Below the pieces are notes generated by a model. It worked only from the letters and a program-made list of their open reading frames with translations. It did no database searches and had not been told where the DNA came from. A stretch of 19,965 bases of DNA from an uncultured Burkholderiaceae bacterium. Lineage in GTDB: Bacteria > Pseudomonadota > Gammaproteobacteria > Burkholderiales > Burkholderiaceae_C. Position numbers and translations under genes: made by a program. The stretch covers positions 1 to 19,965 of the forward strand of contig CALIDR010000045.1 in the NCBI GenBank assembly GCA_938022295.1. The letters run 5' to 3'. Of this stretch, positions 5,709-17,043 are shown piece by piece (position 1 is the first letter of the stretch; every line of letters starts with the position of its first letter).

Positions 5709-8411
5709 ATGCGAGAAGGGCCTGCCACCGTCGTGCGGCGCGAGGACTACGCGCCGCCGCCGTTCTGGATCCGCCGCGTCGAGCTCGTGTTCGACCTCGA
5801 CGCCGCGAAGACGATCGTCGCCAGCAAGCTGCACGTCGAGCGCAACGCCGCCCGCCCCGGCGGGCCGCTGCGCCTGCACGGCGAAGGACTGAGCCTGCTG
5901 CGCGTGCTCGCCGACGGCCAGAGCGTGGCGTTCCGCCACGACGGCGGCGACCTCGTGATCGACGAGCCGCCGGCGGCCGAGCGCTTCACGCTCGAGATCC
6001 GCAACACCTGCGCGCCCGACCGCAACACGCAGCTGTCGGGCCTGTACCGCAGCACGAGCGGCCTGTTCACCCAGTGCGAGGCCGAGGGCTTCCGCCGCAT
6101 CACGTACTTCCTCGACCGGCCCGACGTGATGGCGGTCTACACCGTCACGCTGCGCGCCGACAAGGCACGCTACCCGGTGCTGCTGTCCAACGGCAACCTC
6201 GTCGAGCGCGGCGACCTCGACGGCGGCCGCCACTTCGCGACCTGGCACGACCCGTTCCCGAAGCCGAGCTACCTGTTCGCCCTCGTCGCTGCCGACCTCG
6301 AGGCGCGCGAGCAGCGCATCGTCGGCCGCGACGGCCGCGAGCACCTGCTGCAGGTCTACGTGAAGCGCGGCGACCTGTCGAAGACCGAGCACGCGATGCG
6401 CTCCCTCGTCGCCTCGGTGGCGTGGGACGAGGCGCGGTTCGGCCTCGCGCTCGACCTCGACCGCTTCATGGTCGTCGCCGTCGACGACTTCAACATGGGC
6501 GCGATGGAGAACAAGGGGCTCAACGTCTTCAACACCAAGTACGTGCTGGCGAGCCCCGCCACCGCCACCGACGAGGACTTCGACGGCGTCGAGAGCGTCG
6601 TCGGCCACGAGTACTTCCACAACTGGACGGGCAACCGCGTGACCTGCCGCGACTGGTTCCAGCTCTCGCTGAAGGAGGGGCTCACCGTCTTCCGCGACCA
6701 GGAGTTCAGCGCCGACATGGCCGGCGACGCGGCGCCGCCCTACTTCGGCGCGCCGTCGCCGGCCACGCGCGCGGTCAAGCGCATCGCCGACGTGCGCAGC
6801 CTGCGCCAGGTCCAGTTCCCCGAGGACGCCGGGCCGATGGCGCACCCGGTGCGCCCGGACCACTACCTCGAGATCAACAACTTCTACACCGCCACCGTCT
6901 ACGAGAAGGGCGCCGAAGTCGTGCGCATGATGCAGACGCTGGTCGGCCGCGACGGCTTCGCGCGCGGCATGGCGCTGTACTTCCAGCGCCACGACGGCCA
7001 GGCGGTGACGTGCGACGACTTCGTGCAGGCGGTGGCCGACGCCAACCCCGGCAGCGACCTCGCCACCCGGCTCGACGCCTTCAAGCGCTGGTATTCGCAG
7101 GCCGGCACGCCGCGCGTCAGCGCCCGCGGCACGTTCGACGCCGGCGCCCGCACCTACACGCTGACGCTCGAGCAGCACTGCCCGCCGTCGCCGGGGCAGC
7201 CGGTCAAGCAGCCGTTCGTGATCCCGGTGGCCGTCGGACTGCTCGGCGCCGACGGCCGGCCGCTGCCGCTGCGCCTGGCGCCCGACGGCGAGGCCGCCGA
7301 CGAGCGCCTGCTCGTGCTCGACCTGCCGAGCGCGAGCTGGACGTTCCACGGCGTCGACGCGCCCCCGGTGCCGTCGCTGCTGCGCGGCTTCTCGGCGCCG
7401 GTGATCCTCGACGACGGCCTCGACGACGCCGCGCTGCTGACGCTGCTGCGCCACGACCCCGACCCCTTCAACCGCTGGGAGGCCGGCCAGCGGCTGGCGC
7501 TGGCGCGCCTGCAGCGGGCGATCGCCAGCGGCACCGCGCCGCACCTCGACGCGGCCTACGTCGACGCGCTGCGCGACCTGCTGCGCGACCCCGCGCTCGC
7601 GCCGGCGTTCAAGCAACTCGCGCTGACGCTGCCCAGCGAAGTCGTCGTCGCCGAGACGCTGCCCGAGGTCGACCCGCAGCAGGTGCACGCGGTGCACGAG
7701 GCGATGCAGGGCCAGCTCGCCGCGCGCCTGCACGCCGACTGGGTCTGGGCCTGGGAACAGCACCAGGTGCACGAAGGCTACCGGCCCGAGATGGCGCAGG
7801 CCGGGCGGCGCGCGCTCGCCAACCTGGCGCTGGCGATGCTGTGCCGACACGCCGTCGAGATCGGCGACCCGGTGTGGCCGGGCCGTGCCTATCAGCGCGT
7901 GAAGGACGCCGCCAACATGACGGAGCGCTTCGGGGCGCTGAAGGCGCTCGTGCACGCCCGCGCCGCCCTCGCCCAGCCCGCGCTCGAGCGGTTCCACGCC
8001 CTCTTCCGCGACGAGCCGCTGGTCGTCGACAAGTGGTTCGCGCTGCAGGCCACCGCGCCCGAGCACGACGGCACCGTGTTCCAGCGCGCGCGCGCGCTGC
8101 TTTCGCACCCCGACTTCACGCTCGCCAACCCCAACCGCGCGCGCAGCCTGGTGCACGCGCTGTGCCACGGCAACCCCGGCGCGTTCCACCGCCGCGACGC
8201 CGCCGGCTACGTGTTCTGGGCCGACCGCCTGCTCGAGATCGACGCCCTCAACCCGCAACTGGCGGCGCGGCTGGCGCGCGTGATGGACCGCTGGCGGCAC
8301 CTGGCCGAGCCGTACCGCAGCGCCGCGCGCGAGGCGATCGCGCGCGTGGCCGCCCGCCCCGACCTGAGCAACGACGTGCGCGAGATCGTCACCCGCGCGC
8401 TGGAGGCCTGA
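5709..8411 (+). CDS. pepN: Aminopeptidase N (M1 zinc metallopeptidase)
   Basis: A 900-residue cytosolic aminopeptidase that removes N-terminal residues from peptides in late protein turnover. The zinc site is HEYFH (300-304) plus Glu323 in LKEGLTVFRDQEF. The exopeptidase motif GAMEN is at 264-268. These positions sit three residues downstream of E. coli PepN's. The order of N-terminal beta-saddle, thermolysin-like domain and helical C-terminal domain fits PepN of the gammaproteobacterial/betaproteobacterial type, and the length is slightly above the 870 of E. coli. The ATG at 5709 has GGAGAG about 8 bases upstream. It begins 94 bases after prfB and ends 3 bases before fbp, so pepN and fbp are probably one transcript. 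Confidence 0.96.
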   Translation: MREGPATVVRREDYAPPPFWIRRVELVFDLDAAKTIVASKLHVERNAARPGGPLRLHGEGLSLLRVLADGQSVAFRHDGGDLVIDEPPAAERFTLEIRNTCAPDRNTQLSGLYRSTSGLFTQCEAEGFRRITYFLDRPDVMAVYTVTLRADKARYPVLLSNGNLVERGDLDGGRHFATWHDPFPKPSYLFALVAADLEAREQRIVGRDGREHLLQVYVKRGDLSKTEHAMRSLVASVAWDEARFGLALDLDRFMVVAVDDFNMGAMENKGLNVFNTKYVLASPATATDEDFDGVESVVGHEYFHNWTGNRVTCRDWFQLSLKEGLTVFRDQEFSADMAGDAAPPYFGAPSPATRAVKRIADVRSLRQVQFPEDAGPMAHPVRPDHYLEINNFYTATVYEKGAEVVRMMQTLVGRDGFARGMALYFQRHDGQAVTCDDFVQAVADANPGSDLATRLDAFKRWYSQAGTPRVSARGTFDAGARTYTLTLEQHCPPSPGQPVKQPFVIPVAVGLLGADGRPLPLRLAPDGEAADERLLVLDLPSASWTFHGVDAPPVPSLLRGFSAPVILDDGLDDAALLTLLRHDPDPFNRWEAGQRLALARLQRAIASGTAPHLDAAYVDALRDLLRDPALAPAFKQLALTLPSEVVVAETLPEVDPQQVHAVHEAMQGQLAARLHADWVWAWEQHQVHEGYRPEMAQAGRRALANLALAMLCRHAVEIGDPVWPGRAYQRVKDAANMTERFGALKALVHARAALAQPALERFHALFRDEPLVVDKWFALQATAPEHDGTVFQRARALLSHPDFTLANPNRARSLVHALCHGNPGAFHRRDAAGYVFWADRLLEIDALNPQLAARLARVMDRWRHLAEPYRSAAREAIARVAARPDLSNDVREIVTRALEA

Positions 8412-8414
8412 ACG

Positions 8415-9437
8415 ATGAAGCGGCGCATCAGCCTGACCCAGTACCTGGTCGAGCAGCAGCGTGACCACGGCCACTTCCCGCCGCCGCTGCGGCTGCTGAT
8501 CGAGGTCGTCGCGCGCGCCTGCAAGCGCATCGCGATCGCGGTCAACAAGGGCGAGCTCGGCGACGTGCTCGGCAGCACCGACCAGAGCAACGTGCAGGGC
8601 GAGATCGTCAAGAAGCTGGACCTGATCGCCAACGAGGTGCTCATCGAGGCCAACGTCTGGGGCGGCCACCTGGCGGCGATGGCCAGCGAGGAGATGGACA
8701 GCATCCACGTCGTGCCCGACCGCTACCCGCAGGGCGAGTACCTGCTGCTGTTCGACCCGCTGGACGGCTCGAGCAACATCGACGTCAACGTCAGCATCGG
8801 CACCATCTTCAGCGTGCTGCGCAAGGTCGGCCACGCGCGGGGCGTCTCGGAGGAGGACTTCCTGCAGCCCGGCAAGCACCAGGCCGCCGCGGGCTACTGC
8901 GTCTACGGTCCGCAGACGACGCTCGTGCTGACGGTGGGCAACGGGGTGGCGATGTTCACCCTCGATCGCGAGCAGGGCTCGTGGGTGCTGACGCACGAGA
9001 ACGTGCGCATCCCCGACGACACGAAGGAGTTCGCGGTCAACATGAGCAACATGCGCCACTGGGCGCCGCCGGTGAAGCGCTACATCGACGAATGCCTGGC
9101 CGGCCGCGACGGCCCGCGCGGCAAGGACTTCAACATGCGCTGGGTGGCGAGCATGGTCGCCGACGTGCACCGCATCCTCACCCGCGGCGGCATCTTCCTC
9201 TACCCCTGGGACAAGCGCGAGCCCGACAAGCCGGGCAAGCTGCGGCTGCTCTACGAGGCCAATCCGATGGCGTTCCTGGTCGAGCAGGCCGGCGGCCTGG
9301 CCACCAACGGCGAGCGGCGCATCATGGACCTGCAGCCCACGCGCCTGCACGAGCGCGTCAGCGTCGTCCTCGGCTCGCGCAACGAGGTGCAGCGCGTGAC
9401 CGACTATCACCGCGAGGCCGCTGCCGTCGCGGCCTGA
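8415..9437 (+). CDS. fbp: Fructose-1,6-bisphosphatase, class I
   Basis: Hydrolyses fructose 1,6-bisphosphate to fructose 6-phosphate, the committed step of gluconeogenesis and, in autotrophs, a Calvin-cycle step. The 340-residue protein carries the class I metal/phosphate motif FDPLDGSSNID (113-123) and the upstream acidic metal ligands SEE (91-93), plus GKLRLLYEANPMAFLVEQAGG near the C-terminus. The start at ATG 8415 follows the pepN stop by three bases, with GGAGG (8402-8406) inside pepN acting as its ribosome-binding site. The gene lies outside any cbb cluster in this window, so a gluconeogenic role is the simpler reading. Confidence 0.96.
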   Translation: MKRRISLTQYLVEQQRDHGHFPPPLRLLIEVVARACKRIAIAVNKGELGDVLGSTDQSNVQGEIVKKLDLIANEVLIEANVWGGHLAAMASEEMDSIHVVPDRYPQGEYLLLFDPLDGSSNIDVNVSIGTIFSVLRKVGHARGVSEEDFLQPGKHQAAAGYCVYGPQTTLVLTVGNGVAMFTLDREQGSWVLTHENVRIPDDTKEFAVNMSNMRHWAPPVKRYIDECLAGRDGPRGKDFNMRWVASMVADVHRILTRGGIFLYPWDKREPDKPGKLRLLYEANPMAFLVEQAGGLATNGERRIMDLQPTRLHERVSVVLGSRNEVQRVTDYHREAAAVAA

Positions 9438-9453
9438 CGCCGCACGCGCCCCG

Positions 9454-9459
9454 TATAAT
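9454..9459 (+). promoter_or_regulatory. -10 box of the tRNA-Thr promoter
   Basis: A perfect consensus TATAAT sits 11 bases before the mature tRNA 5' end, which leaves a very short 5' leader. No good -35 is visible at 16-18 bases spacing (CTGACG at 9434-9439 is only 14 bases away). It is in the 33-base gap after fbp and is a rare AT-rich patch in this GC-rich window. Confidence 0.7.
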
Positions 9460-9470
9460 TCGCTTCTTTC

Positions 9471-9546
9471 GCCGGTGTAGCTCAGCTGGTAGAGCAGCGC
9501 ATTCGTAATGCGAAGGTCGGGAGTTCGAATCTCTTCACCGGCACCA
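9471..9546 (+). tRNA. tRNA-Thr (anticodon CGT)
   Basis: The acceptor arms GCCGGTG (9471-9477) and CACCGGC (9536-9542) pair perfectly, followed by discriminator A and an encoded CCA (9544-9546). The D-arm AGCTCAGCTGGTAGAGC and T-arm GGGAGTTCGAATCTC are standard. The anticodon loop TTCGTAA gives anticodon CGT at 9504-9506, reading ACG. The sequence closely matches the E. coli tRNA-Thr(CGU) layout. Confidence 0.97.
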
Positions 9547-9565
9547 CCGACCACCGTTGAATGAG

Positions 9566-9591
9566 GGCCCGGCTCGACGCCGGGCCTTTTT
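9566..9591 (+). terminator. Factor-independent terminator after tRNA-Thr
   Basis: An 8-bp perfect stem GGCCCGGC/GCCGGGCC (9566-9573 with 9579-9586), loop TCGAC, then five T (9587-9591). It lies 20 bases after the tRNA CCA and 41 bases before valS, so it ends the tRNA transcript and leaves valS needing its own promoter or readthrough. Confidence 0.9.
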
Positions 9592-9631
9592 CGTTGGCTC
9601 GTCCCGTTCGCACGCCACGACGACTCGCATC

Positions 9632-12472
<2,841 letters not shown>

Positions 12473-13470
12473 CGTCGTCGGGGGCCCTCGGCGCGGCGGC
12501 GAGCAGCTCGGCCACGCGCTGCACGACGGTCCATGCCGCGCGCTGGCGCGACTCGCGCGTGATGCCCGCCAGCCGCGGCGTGACCTGCAGCGTGTCGACG
12601 TCGGCCAGCGGGCGGCCGGGGTCGAGCCAGCCGGGCTCGACGCTGTCGAACCAGGCGGCGGCGATGCGGCCGCTGTCGAGCATCTCGGCGAGCACCGCGT
12701 CGTCGAAGATCGCCGAGCGCGACAGGCTGACGATCACCTGGTCGGGCCGGCAGTAGCGCAGGAAGCGCTCGCCGAGCAGGCCGCGGTAGCGGTTGAAGAA
12801 CGGCAGCAGCACGCACACCGCGTCGGCCTGCTCGAACAGGTCGCGCAGCGGCAGCGGGCGCACGCCCCAGCCCGCCCACAGCGGGTCCGAGGCGTGCACC
12901 GCCGGGTCGTAGCCGACGACCTGGGCGCCGAACGCCTCGAGCAGCCGCACCAGCGGCAGCGACGCCGGCACGACGCCGATCACGCCCACCGTCAGGCTGC
13001 CGAGCTCGCGCCCGACGCGGGCGCCGTCGTCCGTCAGCACCGGGATGCGCCGCAGCAGCGCGAGCAGCGCCCCGACGGCGAACTCGGCTTCCGCGTTCGC
13101 GGAAGCGGTCTCGGCGCGAACGACCTCGATCCCCGCGCGCGCACAGGCCACCGCGTCGACCATCTCGGTGCCGTGGCCGACGAGGCCGACCACGCGCAGC
13201 GCCGGCGCCGCGTGCAGCATCGTCGCGTCCAGCGCCACCGCAGGCGGCGCGATCAGCGCGCGCACGTTGAACAGCGCCTGGCGCAGCGCGCGCGGGTCGC
13301 GCGCGAGCTCGGGCGCCAGCCGCACCGAGTGGCGCTGCTGCAGCCACGCCAGCGCCTGGCCGTCGATCGGCTCGACGATCAACACGTCCATCGGCATCGG
13401 CGGCATCGGTCACGGCCGGCCCGCGACCGGCGTGACAGAATGCCTTTCCCCCCTGCAGCGACCTGCGACG

Positions 13471-14337
<867 letters not shown>

Positions 14338-14341
14338 CCCG

Positions 14342-14358
14342 GCGGCGCTCAGCGCCGC
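14342..14358. terminator. Hairpin between convergent galU and tusA, possible bidirectional terminator
   Basis: A 7-bp perfect GC stem (14342-14348 with 14352-14358) closes a three-base loop. The loop bases are the tusA stop codon (TCA on the plus strand). It lies just past the galU stop, where both converging transcripts could end. There is no proper T-run on either strand, so it may only stabilise 3' ends. Confidence 0.35.
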
Positions 14359-14591
14359 TTCAGGTAGTGGACGAATTCGTCGGCGCCGCGCGTCTGCTCG
14401 ACGAGCTCGTTGCCCGACTGGCGCGCGAAGGCCTGGAAGTCGCGCACCGACCCCGGATCGGTCGCGACGACCTTCAGCACCTCGCCGCTGCGCATCTCGG
14501 CGAGCGCCTTCTTCGCCTTCAGGATCGGCAGCGGGCAGTTCAGCCCGCGGGTATCGATCTCGCGGTGGGCCTGGACGGTGGGCTCGCTCAC
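14349..14591 (-). CDS. tusA: TusA/SirA-family sulfurtransferase
   Basis: An 80-residue protein with the TusA hallmark CPxP in RGLNCPLPILKAKKAL (Cys19), the persulfide-carrying cysteine. TusA relays sulfur from cysteine desulfurase for tRNA 2-thiouridine synthesis and other sulfur trafficking. The length matches E. coli TusA (81). It starts with GTG at 14591; an in-frame TAG four codons upstream (14601-14603, the Nudix stop) leaves no other start. It follows the Nudix gene by 9 bases and cysM lies further upstream, a plausible sulfur-related transcription unit. TAGAAT (14603-14598, minus) looks like a -10 box whose start point would fall near the GTG. Confidence 0.9.
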   Translation of the reverse strand: MSEPTVQAHREIDTRGLNCPLPILKAKKALAEMRSGEVLKVVATDPGSVRDFQAFARQSGNELVEQTRGADEFVHYLKRR

Positions 14592-14600
14592 GCGCGGATT

Positions 14601-15149
14601 CTATCGGCGCGCTTCCCCCTCCAGCCAGCGGGGTTCGATGCCGCGCCCGCGCAGCCAGTCGGCGAGCGCGAACCCGGTGCCCGCCGGCCAGCAGCGCACC
14701 TCGGCCGGCTCGAACAGCCGGAACTCGGCGAGCTCGGGCGACAGCCGGATCTCGCCGCGCGCGGCGGCGTGGTAGGCGATGATGACCTGGTTCAGGCGCT
14801 GGAAGTCGTAGACGCCGATCAGCGACAGCGCGTCGACCTCGAGCGCCGTTTCCTCGCCGACTTCGCGCCGGATCCCCTGCTCGGGCGACTCGCCGGCCTC
14901 CATGAAGCCGGTCACGAGGCCGAACATGCGCCCCTTCCACGCCGCGTTGCGCGCCAGCAGCAGCCGTCCGCCGCGGTCGACGCACTCGATCACCGCCGCC
15001 AGCACCGGCGTCGGATTGTTCCAGTGCGTGAAGGCGCAGGCCGGGCAGCGCAGCCGCGTGCGCGGCCCGCCGTCCTCGTCGGCCGCCAGCGGCTGCAGCG
15101 CGGTCGCGCAGCGCGGGCAGTAGCGGAAACCGTCGCCGGCGGCGTCCAC
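14601..15149 (-). CDS. Zinc-ribbon Nudix hydrolase
   Basis: A 182-residue protein with two parts. An N-terminal zinc ribbon has Cys11, Cys14, Cys35 and Cys38 (YCPRC and RCPAC). The Nudix box at 81-103 (GFMEAGESPEQGIRREVGEETAL) fits Gx5Ex7REUxEExGU except that the last Gly is Ala. Nudix enzymes cleave nucleoside diphosphates linked to another group, using metal ions held by the REVGEE glutamates. It resembles NudC in layout but lacks the SQPWPFPxS motif, so the substrate cannot be named. The GTG at 15149 is chosen because the ribbon begins right after it. Upstream codons in this frame are antisense-free but overlap cysM and show no homology. The gap to cysM is 11 bases. Confidence 0.85.
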   Translation of the reverse strand: MDAAGDGFRYCPRCATALQPLAADEDGGPRTRLRCPACAFTHWNNPTPVLAAVIECVDRGGRLLLARNAAWKGRMFGLVTGFMEAGESPEQGIRREVGEETALEVDALSLIGVYDFQRLNQVIIAYHAAARGEIRLSPELAEFRLFEPAEVRCWPAGTGFALADWLRGRGIEPRWLEGEARR

Positions 15150-15160
15150 GGGTGCGCGCG

Positions 15161-16066
15161 TCAGGCCGGGAAGACGCCGGTGGACAGGTAGCGGTCGCCG
15201 CGGTCGCAGACGACGAACACGATCGTCGCGCCCTCGACGCGGGCCGCGATCTGCAGCGCGACCCAGCAGGCGCCGGCCGCCGAGATGCCGGCGAACAAAC
15301 CCTCCTCGCGCGCCAGGCGGCGCGCCATCTCCTCGGCGTCGGCCTGGGTCACGTAGACGAGTTCGTCGACCGCCGCCGGGTCGTAGATCTTCGGCAGGTA
15401 CTCGGGCGGCCACTTGCGGATGCCCGGGATGCGCGAGCCCTCGCTCGGCTGCGCGCCGACGATGCGCACCGCCGGGTTCTGTTCCTTCAGGAAGCGCGAC
15501 ACGCCGGTGACGGTGCCGGTGGTGCCCATCGCGCTGACGAAGTGGGTGACGCGGCCCTCGGTGTCGCGCCAGATCTCGGGGCCCGTCGTCTCGTAGTGGA
15601 TGCGCGGGTTGTCCGGGTTGGCGAACTGGTCGAGCACGACCCCCTTGCCGTCGCGCTGCATCTGCTCGGCCAGGTCGCGCGCGTACTCCATGCCGCCCGA
15701 CTTGGGCGTCAGCACGAGCTCGGCGCCGAACGCCTTCATCGTCTGCGCGCGCTCGATCGACAGGTCCTCCGGCATGATCAGCACCATGCGGTAGCCGCGG
15801 ATCGCCGCGGCCATCGCCAGCGCAATGCCGGTGTTGCCCGACGTCGCCTCGATCAGCGTGTCGCCCGGCTTGATGCGCCCGCGCTCCTCGGCGCGGCGGA
15901 TCATGCTGATCGCCGGCCGGTCCTTCACCGAGCCCGCCGGGTTGTTCCCCTCGAGCTTGCCGAGGATCACGTTGCCGCGCCGCTGCGCTTCCGCGCCGGG
16001 CAGGCGCTGCAGGCGCACCAGCGGGGTGGCGCCGATCACGTCTTCGAGCGTCTTGTAGGCAGGCAT
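15161..16066 (-). CDS. cysM: Cysteine synthase B (O-acetylserine sulfhydrylase)
   Basis: A PLP enzyme that makes cysteine from O-acetylserine and sulfide, or with thiosulfate makes S-sulfocysteine. The PLP lysine is Lys48 in NPAGSVKDRPA. The substrate loop is TSGNTG (75-80), and the phosphate-binding loop is GTTGTVTG. The stretches QPSEGSRIPGIRKWPPEYLP and CDRGDRYLSTGVF are characteristic of CysM as opposed to CysK. At 301 residues it matches E. coli CysM (303). ATG 16066 begins the homology (MPAYKTLEDVIGATPLVRL). It heads the leftward cysM-Nudix-tusA group and is divergent from tRNA-Leu; its promoter must lie in 16067-16164. Confidence 0.96.
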   Translation of the reverse strand: MPAYKTLEDVIGATPLVRLQRLPGAEAQRRGNVILGKLEGNNPAGSVKDRPAISMIRRAEERGRIKPGDTLIEATSGNTGIALAMAAAIRGYRMVLIMPEDLSIERAQTMKAFGAELVLTPKSGGMEYARDLAEQMQRDGKGVVLDQFANPDNPRIHYETTGPEIWRDTEGRVTHFVSAMGTTGTVTGVSRFLKEQNPAVRIVGAQPSEGSRIPGIRKWPPEYLPKIYDPAAVDELVYVTQADAEEMARRLAREEGLFAGISAAGACWVALQIAARVEGATIVFVVCDRGDRYLSTGVFPA

Positions 16067-16125
16067 GGGGCAGTCCGGATGCGGGGCTTCGATTGTCGCA
16101 GCGCGGCCGGTCGCTGCGGACCCAG

Positions 16126-16134
16126 TGTGATAAT
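16126..16134 (+). promoter_or_regulatory. Extended -10 promoter for tRNA-Leu
   Basis: TGTGATAAT contains an extended -10 (TG, one base, then GATAAT, five of six matches). Transcription would start near 16141, about 24 bases before the mature tRNA. No clear -35 is visible, which fits an extended -10 promoter. It lies in the cysM/tRNA-Leu divergent gap. Confidence 0.5.
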
Positions 16135-16164
16135 CAACGGGCAGAGCTGCCACTGCACTCCCCG

Positions 16165-16249
16165 GCCCGGGTGGCGAAATCGGTAGACGCAGGGGACTCA
16201 AAATCCCCCGCCGCAAGGCGTGCCGGTTCGAGTCCGGCCCCGGGCACCA
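16165..16249 (+). tRNA. tRNA-Leu (anticodon CAA)
   Basis: The acceptor arms GCCCGGG (16165-16171) and CCCGGGC (16239-16245) pair fully, then discriminator A and encoded CCA (16247-16249). The anticodon stem GGGGA/TCCCC holds loop CTCAAAA with anticodon CAA at 16199-16201, reading UUG. The long variable arm (CGCCGCAAGGCGT) is the class II feature expected of leucine tRNA, and the T-arm GCCGGTTCGAGTCCGGC is standard. No terminator follows before the rhomboid gene 60 bases downstream. Confidence 0.97.
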
Positions 16250-16309
16250 CCGTGCGAGCCGAGCGCGCCGCGGTGCGCCCCGCGAAGCCGCGACCGTCCC
16301 ACACCCGCC

Positions 16310-16918
16310 ATGCCGCCGATCCCTCCCGTCACCCGGACGCTGCTCATCGCCTGCGTGGCGATCTTCTTCGCCGGGGCGCTGCTGCCGAGCGTGTTCCGCC
16401 CGCTCGAGATGATGCTGGCGCTGTGGCCGCTGCAAAGCGGCCTGTTCCTGCCGTGGCAGGTCGTCACCTACGGCTTCCTGCACGGCGACGGCTTCCACCT
16501 GTTCTTCAACATGTTCGGGCTGTGGATGTTCGGCAGCGAGATCGAGCGCCTGTGGGGCCAGCGCCGCTACCTGCAGTTCCTGCTCGCGAGTCTGCTGACC
16601 GCCGCCGCCGCGCAGCTCCTGGTGACGTTCCTGATGGGCTCGCGGCTGCCCACCGTCGGCGCCTCGGGTGCGCTGTACGGGCTGCTGCTGGCGTTCGGCA
16701 TGATGTTCCCGAACCGCACGATCGTGCCGCTGTTCCCGCCGATCCCGATGAAGGCCAAGACGTTCGTGATCGTGTTCGGCGCCCTCGAGCTGGTGCTCGG
16801 CCTGTCCGGGCGCAGCGGCGTGGCGCACTTCGCGCACCTGGGCGGCATGCTCGGCGGCTTCCTGATGATCCGCTACTGGCGCGGGCAACCTCCGTTCGGG
16901 GGCCGGCGCCGCTGGTGA
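16310..16918 (+). CDS. Rhomboid-family intramembrane serine protease
   Basis: A 202-residue polytopic inner-membrane protein. The catalytic pair is Ser119 in GASGALYG and His176 in AHFAHLGGMLGG. The HGDGFHLFFNMFGLWMFG segment (58-75) supplies the conserved His63/Asn67 oxyanion-side residues. Rhomboids cut substrate transmembrane helices within the bilayer. About six hydrophobic helices are seen, the basic bacterial rhomboid form without extra domains. ATG 16310 is chosen at the start of the hydrophobic homology; upstream codons in this frame translate the tRNA. There is no visible Shine-Dalgarno sequence. With no terminator after tRNA-Leu, it may be on the same transcript. Confidence 0.92.
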   Translation: MPPIPPVTRTLLIACVAIFFAGALLPSVFRPLEMMLALWPLQSGLFLPWQVVTYGFLHGDGFHLFFNMFGLWMFGSEIERLWGQRRYLQFLLASLLTAAAAQLLVTFLMGSRLPTVGASGALYGLLLAFGMMFPNRTIVPLFPPIPMKAKTFVIVFGALELVLGLSGRSGVAHFAHLGGMLGGFLMIRYWRGQPPFGGRRRW

Positions 16919-16958
16919 GGGCGCGCGGGCGGGCGGGTACCGTCGCGAGCGCGGCCGC

Positions 16959-17021
16959 ATTGCACGCCGCGCAATAGCCATCGGCGCCCGAGGGGCGGCG
17001 GCTTGGCGCATCCTTGGCGCA
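16959..17021. repeat. Inverted and direct repeats upstream of the HtrA-like gene
   Basis: In the 125-base gap after the rhomboid gene, ATTGC (16959-16963) and GCAAT (16971-16975) form an inverted repeat. Further on, CTTGGCGCA occurs twice (17002-17010 and 17013-17021), 11 bases apart, which is about one helical turn. This could be an operator for the gene starting at 17044. No clear -35/-10 pair is seen. Confidence 0.35.
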
Positions 17022-17043
17022 CTGCGTTGCCGGGGAGGGGTGC

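Noticed and set aside
5586..9554. 1322-codon minus-strand open frame across pepN and fbp
   Set aside because: It is antisense to two genes with clear motifs. High GC at third positions removes stop codons on the other strand. Its start (EEIRTPDLRITNALLYQLSYTG) is the well-known false translation of an antisense tRNA.
9557..9631. N-terminal extension of valS to 9557
   Set aside because: The extra 25 codons cover the tRNA terminator, and family homology begins at 9632.
16198..17011. Minus-strand frames containing ARGRTRTGTPCGGGF or CPGPDSNRHALRRGILSPLRLP
   Set aside because: These are translations of the antisense of tRNA-Leu and the rhomboid gene, a common annotation error.
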